From the NCBI GenBank assembly GCA_024529925.1, contig JAFEUB010000968.1, forward strand, positions 1,455,501 through 1,519,500: a stretch of DNA of 64,000 bases, read 5' to 3'. The DNA is from Ophthalmolycus amberensis. Lineage: Eukaryota; Chordata; Actinopteri; Perciformes; Zoarcidae. The notes beneath the pieces were generated by a model. That model was not told the origin of the DNA, did not search any database, and was given only the letters and a program-made list of their open reading frames with translations. Positions 57,060 to 64,000 of this stretch are shown piece by piece; the first letter of the stretch is position 1; each line of letters begins with the position of its first letter. The translations under genes were made by a program, and so were the position numbers.

Positions 57060-57300
57060 ACACGATAGCGCAGATGGAACAATCCCACCTCACGCCGTGC
57101 AGTTTGAATGCTGAGATCAGTGAGTTCACATGCATTCTAATGATTTGTTTTTTCAATCAGTCACTTCTGATTGTTTTGGTGAATAAACAGAGAAGTCGAC
57201 CCCTCTTTGCTCCGGCCGTCTCCGCTGACAGCGGGGCCACCGTAATGGAACAACACAATTAGGGGTCACTTCTCATTAGTCTGTGTCCAAGAGGGGACAT
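57060..57300. promoter_or_regulatory. Candidate conserved noncoding element
   Basis: Repeat-free block with CATTCTAATGATTTG (57133-57147), CTGATTGTTTTGG near 57167 (SOX-like) and ACAATTAGGGG near 57256. Assigned on composition and motif content only. Confidence 0.28.
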
Positions 57301-59653
57301 GGAGACACACACAGCTTGGTTATTAGCGTCCGCCCTGAACAAACTGTCCCTGTGCTGTCACTAATAATCCACGGTCATAATCGAAGGTTTTGATTCTCTG
57401 TGTCGCAATCGCTTTAAGTCGGTCCACCGCTGTGACAATAACAAGCGTCTTCGGCATCGCACCTGTTTCCAGACAGGAGTAAAATCAATGGAGTTTGATT
57501 TGAGCCGTTTGATCATTATACCTTCACATGAAAAGAAAGTGTTTGTTTTCAGCACACGACTGTAGCGAAAGCATCTGAAACATTCCCACGATGATGTTTC
57601 TTTAGAAAATACTGCACTCGTTTCTCCCGAAAGGAACGCCCGAGGTGACGTTTACTGGTTAGTTTAATTGTGCAGCTCTTCACAGCATCACGTTTGCGTC
57701 TGCCTATCTTTTTTTTGAAACAGTCTGTGAGTTTTTGTAGTTTATCCCAGGTGTTCTGTTAGTGCTGCGTGTCTAATTTCGGTGAGATAAGGGATGCTAA
57801 AGTAGATGAATGAACTTCTGAAAAAGAGACATTCTTGCATGCTCATTGTTCATCAGGAGGGTAGACTACAATGTGTTTTTATTCACTGACCAGATAACGT
57901 AATATATTTCTCATTCTCAAGGGATACTTTGTCTTTAGTTTTGTCTCATTCATGTCATGAAAAAAGGTTGTCAAGAACTATATTTGTTGTTGACGAGATA
58001 TGAAGTATATGTTTGTAATGGTTTACATACTAATGTAATTGATTTCATTGTTTTGTCTTTTTCTGGGTACAGCATCAAGAAATACTGGATTCAAACTAAC
58101 TTCAGGACTAACTTGCTGATGGGGCATATTGCATCTATAAAGCCTTTCATAATCCCAAATATGACACAATGATACATTTAGCACTCTAATGTCGCTTGAG
58201 GGCCCGAACAACGATACCCACTCTGCAAAAGCAGAAGTTTCCTGGCTGTCTCCTCCTTCTCCCTGGGGCCGAATTTGCAAAAGCGGGTCATCCCAGACTT
58301 CATCTCCTCCCCCTGGGTAGAAAACTCTTATTCATCTATCATAAAGCTTCCCACAGGATTTCCCCGGCCATGTAAATTGGGGTTCTCGAACGGCCAGAGT
58401 TTAGGAAAGAAATGCATCTCATGGCAAGCCACTCCTCTTTGCTCTTCCTTCCCTCCCTGCTCGTTCCCCTGCCCCTCTTTCCTTTATCTGTCTTCTGCGT
58501 TATCTGCTTGCCAAGGTCAGACAGGCTTGAGGCGATCAGTCCTGACAAAGACGGGATGGGAAGAGGGGGACAGTCACGGGGGTTGAGGCAGGGCCTGGTC
58601 AAACGGGTCGTGTCCAGCTGTTGACGGTCATATCTAAACAGTCTGCCCAGATAGCAAGGTGCTTTTATATTTGCGTCACATTCAGGCTACAACTCCCCCC
58701 AATGCGCTGAATATCCGAGCTGGGTCACAATGCATTCCATTTACCAGGAGTGGATATGATTTGTTGAATTGCTAATTTCATTTCTTGTCTTTCAAAATCT
58801 TCGATACACGCTGTCAGGGAGAGACAGAGAGAAATATATAAAGTAAGGGAGGAAGAGAGTTGAATAATGTTGAAGGGGCGGGCAGGAGATCTTTTAACAC
58901 CTACACATTCCCACACGAGGCTCTGGGGAGAAATAGCTCCACCACAGAGACCAACTCATCTCCTTCTTTCTCTTTTTCCGTTTCTTCCGTGGCAGGGAAT
59001 GGATCGGGTTCGTTGAAGCCCAGGGCCCAGATCCCTTCAATATCCGCTCTGTGTTCTACATCGTGATCTTGGATTGACTGAGTCGCCCCTTTGGGCACCT
59101 GTGGGAGGAAACAAGGGAGTGTGTTCATTTCGCATTTAATCATCAAAAATACCAAAAAGGCAGTGTTTTTGGCTCAATCGTCGCCTTGTTTTTTAACCCC
59201 CCCCGAGATGCTCAAAACTCTTTTTTTGTCGCCGTTCTTCAGAATGAATGTGACATTTGAGTTGTTTGCCAAAAGAAGAGCCTCGATTGACTGAAGTTAA
59301 GCCTGAGAGAATGCCAAAGCAAAGAGCGAGGGCATCAAACTCCCAATAACAAAAACACGCAAACACAAACATATTTCTTTTTTCTCCCTCCACTAAGGCA
59401 ACGGGAGCTCTATTAAATAATTCAAATGGCTGTCCTAGGATGCCAATCAGAAATACTATAGCCATAAAAGCCATGTCTATAGTTGGTGAAGAGTGGAGGC
59501 CCCCGCAGCAAATGAAAGCATTATTCTTGTTATCCTCCGGAGGATGCGGCAGCGCTAGTATTTCTTCTTCTTCAGCTTGTCGTCGATTTATTTCTTTATT
59601 TATTCTCCGGGAGCGAGGAGAGATGTTTAGGTTTTGAAGCAGGACATGTCTGT
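57301..59653. other. Unique noncoding DNA
   Basis: Single-copy sequence of mixed composition. Frames of 60-103 codons, many on opposite strands of the same bases (58275-58624, 58860-59474), have no domain. No repeat family recognised. Confidence 0.5.
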
Positions 59654-59671
59654 GGGGGGGGGGGGGGGGGG
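59654..59671 (+). repeat. G18 homopolymer
   Basis: Eighteen G after TGTCTGT. Confidence 0.92.
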
Positions 59672-59813
59672 CGACTGTCAGCCTACTTTATCCCCATTTG
59701 AATAGTGCCTCTCTGCTTGCCCCCAAGGTGAAACACACTCTGTTGGAAACTGGGTTAGCAGAAAAACTGTCAAGGCGGCATCGCAATAACACTGGAGGTA
59801 TGAGCACCCAGAT

Positions 59814-59837
59814 CCCCCCCCCCCCCCCCCCCCCCCC
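59814..59837 (+). repeat. C24 homopolymer
   Basis: Twenty-four C, the longest homopolymer in the window, 142 bases after the G18 run. The proline and glycine runs of overlapping frames here come from it. Confidence 0.93.
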
Positions 59838-60639
59838 ACCTGCTCTATGTGGCGGTAGTAAGTTATCTTTGCTTTTAAAGGAAGAATTATTAATCACTGA
59901 TCTGGGCGGTGTTGTGTTTATCAGTTGGTGTTGCTACGTGTGATTTGAATCCGTTATAGATGAATCGGTGCCCAGCAGCTTTATCAGTGATTGCATTTAA
60001 CATTTTAAGAAGAAAGAAACTACTCTGTTGATGTGCAGCTTCAACTGAACAATAGCGCTGAAACGTTTTTCTTTGTTCAGCTTCTAAATCTACCTTCCAG
60101 CTCTCTTTGACGCATCAAGTTGTCAGATTAGATTCACATATTCCCCTGAAATGATATCATAATGTGACGGAGGTGTTTGTATGACAGCGGATACCTGAAG
60201 ACACTATTGCAGTCTGGTAAATATATTTGCCAGATTAATGTCATGGAAATGTGTCATGTACAGATGAATTCAGTGGTGGAATACTTATATATATTGCATG
60301 TTTTTACAAAATACTTGTCGTATAAATACATTTTAAATGGATTTTCAAACCGCAGCACACAATGATGCTACTCAACAACTCAACCAGATGAAATAACACT
60401 GTTTGTATTGTTTAATGTTGGCTACCAACCTGTGTTTTATATTGATCAAAACAAACACAATGTTCTTCTTGAATGTTGCACATTAGTGATGGCAGAAATA
60501 ACAGCAGATTAACAGCCAGCAGCATGTCTCTCTTGACAACATCTGAAATGTGACAAATGGGACAATGAGCACTGATCATATGAAACTGTCTCCAATGAAA
60601 TATATAATCGCACACTGCCATTTATTTGCAGATGAAATA
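59838..60639. other. Unique noncoding DNA
   Basis: AT-rich single-copy sequence, no feature recognised. Confidence 0.5.
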
Positions 60640-60800
60640 CAATTGCAATGAGCGTTGCATTGAGTCATGACATTGATTGGAGGACGGCTTTATTGTTTTT
60701 GGTTATAATGCTTCTTCTCCCCGATTAATTATTCATTTCAATTTCCTGCAAAGAGGACCATTCCGTTATGACTCAACCAACCCATTCACCCGTGGCCTTT
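60640..60800. promoter_or_regulatory. Candidate conserved noncoding element
   Basis: An AP-1 word TGAGTCATGA (60661-60670), GATTGG, and CGATTAATTATTC (60722-60734) lie in unique sequence. Regulatory role inferred. Confidence 0.27.
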
Positions 60801-63339
60801 TTGGAGGGTCAGAGAAGGAATCCCAAAAGCTTTTCGAAAAAAAATGTTTTCAACAGACAGAAAGCCATATCTGAGTCTCTCCGGTGAATGGTGAAGCAAG
60901 CTTCCCAAAGCCCAGGAGTCCATCTCCTAACTGTGCTAATGGACAATTTAACCACCACTCTCCTCGGCCTTCTCCCAATGCACCTTCAAAAATGGAACCA
61001 AGCCCCTTTACCACCAAAACCTGCACCCACCTATCCATTTGGTTACCTTGATATGATGTCACTCTCTATCACCAGCATGGCCATGTGTCATGTGCGCATG
61101 TGTGAAGGAAGATAGCCAAGGCCATGACTCATTGATAGGTCCCCCGTGGAGCGCTCGTGTTATCTCCACCGCCTGGGGACTTCCCAGAGCAACCAATACA
61201 ATTACCCACTTTCCCCTTACTATGTATCCCAGTGGCAACCCTGACCTAAGTACTGGAGGCCTGGGACTGAGCAGACGCCAGGCAACCCTTCAGCACTATC
61301 CAAGATGGGTGCTTATGATATCCTTGCTGATTTCATACTGTAGGTCTGTTAAGTACAACATAAGGCATCCCACACAAGTTATGAACAGTAGATTTTTTAA
61401 GTACAAAAAAATAGTTTTGGAATTAAATGATACCACATTTGTGTGTCTAAGTATGCAAAGCCAGTTAAAATTGAAATTTGAGAGAAAGAGCGAAGCATGG
61501 GATGAATTATGCAGTGCACATGCGACGTGCATTATTTTGCAGGCAGTGAGAGCTGAAGTGCTGCGTATGAGTGGGGCAGTTCTTAGACAACTAAATTATC
61601 AATTAACGTTTTTGCTTTAAAGTGCATTGCTAAATTGTAATGGCTGGCTTGCCATTATGAACAACAGTAAAATTCAACAATCGGTAAATTATAAAATGAA
61701 AATGATACCGTCGACCAACTGTTAACCGTCTTGACAGAGCTAATCTTTGCGGGAAGCTTCTTTTTTCTTTTCTTTTTTTTAGGATGCAGATGTATGACCA
61801 GCCCTAATCTGCCATTTTAGTAAAACAATTTTGCTTGTGGGAAGGAGTGAGCTATCATATTATCTGACTGCATGACCCCACAAGTAGTCACTATGCCACC
61901 GAGCTTATAGACACTCTTCAGTACCGGCGACAGTTTTCTTTTTAAGTGCAAATAGAGAGTGTGTGTTACCAGTAGGACAGAGCGCATACCTGCAATGTGG
62001 AAATGGCAGAAGTAGTCGGGGTAATCTAGACACATTTCCTTCCCTCTGTGGAGGATGACCTTGTGTTTGAAATATGTATGTGAAGTGTAGCAGTGTGACT
62101 ATTTCAACACAATCCTCAGGCAGTTGCGTCCTCCCTGCGGTGCAAAGTATACGTTTTAAATTGGAAAAAAAAAACATTTGACACGGAGATTGAAAGAACT
62201 GATCTATCCTGAAGCGGGTTCCCTACACTGACTGGTCTGTGTGTAGTTCACTGGCATTCGATGGTAAACGGCAGGAACTCGCGTCAACAACCGGGCTTTG
62301 AAAAAATTTGATCAGCAATTTGGAGGTCCTGGCTGTGAAGAAGATTCACATCGTCTATGCAAATTAGATCCATAAATTCAATAATATGTTCACGGGTAGA
62401 GTCCAGACACAGTTGAAGAACATCATTCACAGTCAGAATGTGGTCTACCCACAATGCAACAAACGCTCAAGGTGTCACGGTTACAAATCACTCAAATGCA
62501 AATATTGGGTCATTGAGAGAATTTTCAGACTGACAATCTATTTCAATTGTATTTGTCTCTTGTATCCCTTTAACAAAACACAGGAGACACAATTTCAAAT
62601 AATTGATCTTAGTTGTTCTGAGTTAAACCCCTCTTTTGTCATCGTCACGACTTTTCACATTTGGAAAGTTTGCATTGATGAGACGGCTTTACTTGATTCC
62701 TTTCATTTGTCATCACTTCAGGCAGCAGAACAAGCTGTAAACTCATGTTAAAATATCATCACCTGATGAAGTTGTTATAGGTAACGTGTCAGCAAGAATT
62801 TGCCAAGTAACACCTCAAGCACACACATCGGCATTCATGTGTTGCCGTGTTTCTAGCAAACCAACAAATATAAGTTTAATATTTACTGTTATGGCTGCTT
62901 TTGCTCTCCGCCAACTACTCAGGGGAATTCTTGAGTATTTAGCTCATAAATGTTTCACTTTATCTAAACAATTATTTAAAAATAAATATGGAATAGTGCA
63001 GCTTTAAACACAGGAATTTGTCTTACAATTGAAAATACATTCCACTTTAAATTAGCTGCTTAAATAATGAGACACACGCTTTTGTTAGCAAGGAAATCAT
63101 TACATAAGAGCCAACCACTGTTTGCATTGTTTTAACTAATGATATCCAACCACTGCAGTATGTTTAATACTTAGTGAGAGAGAACATGAGCGAGACATCT
63201 TCTCTCTTTTCCTTTACATGATAGTTATTTGATATGAGCATTTACCTTAAAACCACACGGTACACAGCAATCAGATCTGAACACAATTCATGCAGCTCCT
63301 CAGAACTGCAGCCAGATCTCGGTGGCCTTGCTCTCACTG
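60801..63339. other. Unique noncoding DNA
   Basis: Single-copy sequence. The 176-codon frame at 61090-61620 shows no recognised motif and is probably chance. CTACCCACAATGCAAC near 62447-62462 resembles part of a ZNF143-type site. From 61620 to 61810 and 62180 to 62380 no frames exist. Confidence 0.5.
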
Positions 63340-63480
63340 ACTTCATGTGCTTCCTTAATCAGAGTAAAACGTCTCCTTTCCTTATTATTTCAAGACACGT
63401 GCGGAGCCAATTAGCTAATCATTATGGCAAGGCAGGTGATGCACTAATACAAGATAATAACACACCTTGAGCATTCGGAG
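63340..63480. promoter_or_regulatory. Candidate conserved noncoding element
   Basis: CCAATTAGCTAATCATTATG (63407-63426) packs three homeodomain cores, and shares the 11-mer GCTAATCATTA (63414-63424) with the block at 10733. The sequence is otherwise repeat-free up to the G17 run. Confidence 0.3.
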
Positions 63481-63552
63481 ACACCAAACTGCTTAGGGCG
63501 GCAACTTTGCAGTGTTCTGCGCAAGTCTAATTGGGTTGTGGAACATGGAGAA

Positions 63553-63569
63553 GGGGGGGGGGGGGGGGG
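63553..63569 (+). repeat. G17 homopolymer
   Basis: Seventeen G after GGAGAA. Confidence 0.92.
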
Positions 63570-64000
63570 ACTGAAAATGATCACGTACAGGGAAAAAAAA
63601 CTGTTCAACCTGTGACTTTTGTTCCGGCTTTTTATTGAGTTAATGAGAAGGAAATTGGCCTCATTTAAATCAAAGGATCATTCATAAAAAAAGAAAAGAG
63701 AGAGAGAGACAAAACCTGGAATAATAGTGGATTTATTTTCTTTAATCCCTCGAGGGCACAGGTACTTTAGATGTGAAATGAACATGAAGGGAAGAAGACA
63801 GGAGGCGCTTGTGACTCTAATGTTGGATTTACTCTCCCCGACCAGCTTTTTTGTTTCTCCAGAAACAACAATTGATCATATGCTTATCCATATATCTTTT
63901 ATTTGATCTGGTGTGAATATATGACTCATGTATCATGCTGGTTTTGTTTTCCATGTAGGGCTCACATCTTTATCATGAACCCCCTTTTTGAAGGCCCGAC
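63570..64000. other. Unique noncoding DNA to window end
   Basis: Single-copy sequence with AAAGAAAAGAGAGAGAGAG (63691-63709). No frame of note and no repeat recognised. Confidence 0.5.

Noticed and set aside
61090..61620. Open frame of 176 codons, plus strand
   Set aside because: No recognisable motif, no splice or promoter context, and composition like the flanks.
1..64000. CRISPR arrays, phage, plasmid or bacterial operons
   Set aside because: No regularly spaced repeats, no dense collinear genes and no ribosome-binding-site pattern; all signs are of vertebrate noncoding DNA.
1..64000. Endogenous viral sequences
   Set aside because: No gag, pol or env-like frames, no LTR pairs and no viral domains were seen.

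Overview
The window reads as vertebrate nuclear DNA, most likely from a percomorph-type teleost fish. Signs of this are many long (CA/TG)n microsatellites, many long G or C homopolymers, and short decayed pieces of retroposons and DNA transposons whose sequences I recognise from fish genomes: a CR1/L2-group LINE tail, a Tc1-like element, the 'CTTTATTAATCCC...GGAAATT' retroposon tail, the 'accgcttatcctgttcagggtcgcag' repeat and the 'ttcatggca.tccatcca.tagttgttgag' repeat. The species call is inference from repeat content, not a measured match.

I find no protein-coding gene I can defend. The longest open frame with a start is about 176 codons. None of the open frames shows a recognisable domain except the two transposon remnants. 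The other frames are short, often run through microsatellites or homopolymers, and are what chance gives in 64 kb. No tRNA, rRNA, known microRNA, CRISPR array or prokaryotic feature is visible. The window is best read as a gene desert or the inside of a very large intron.

Layout. 1-4 kb: unique DNA, a GC-box/G-quadruplex patch and pyrimidine tracts. 4.1-4.8 kb: broken Tc1-like transposon with a retroposon tail inside it. 5-13 kb: mostly unique DNA with homeodomain-type AT-rich blocks (5.1, 10.6 kb), C/G runs, a microsatellite cluster (11.5-12.6 kb) and a CCAAT/X-box cluster at 12.9-13.0 kb. 13-24 kb: unique DNA, a 31-bp palindrome at 18.27 kb and a G-quadruplex motif at 21.5 kb. 23.77-24.2 kb: L2-like LINE 3' end. 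24-34 kb: unique AT-rich DNA with possible conserved elements at 27.0, 28.3-28.7 and 31.7 kb. 34.4-39.5 kb: a dense cluster of G/C homopolymers and purine/pyrimidine tracts. 39.5-47 kb: unique DNA, a possible conserved block at 42.5-42.9 kb, a fish repeat at 43.0 kb, paired TG/CA tracts at 44.5-44.8 kb and a 54-bp tandem duplication at 46.6 kb. 47-64 kb: unique DNA, a CCAAT hairpin at 53.6 kb, a percomorph repeat at 56.0-56.2 kb, facing G and C runs at 59.7-59.8 kb, and homeodomain-type blocks at 57.1, 60.7 and 63.4 kb.

The scattered AT-rich, repeat-free blocks carrying homeodomain, TCF/LEF, SOX or POU-type words could be conserved cis-regulatory elements of a developmental gene outside the window. 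That is inference: only alignment to other fish and to tetrapods would show it. I do not see a previously undescribed biological system here. The most unusual items are the structural DNA motifs (palindromes, hairpins, G-quadruplexes, facing homopolymers) and the promoter-like CCAAT/X-box cluster.
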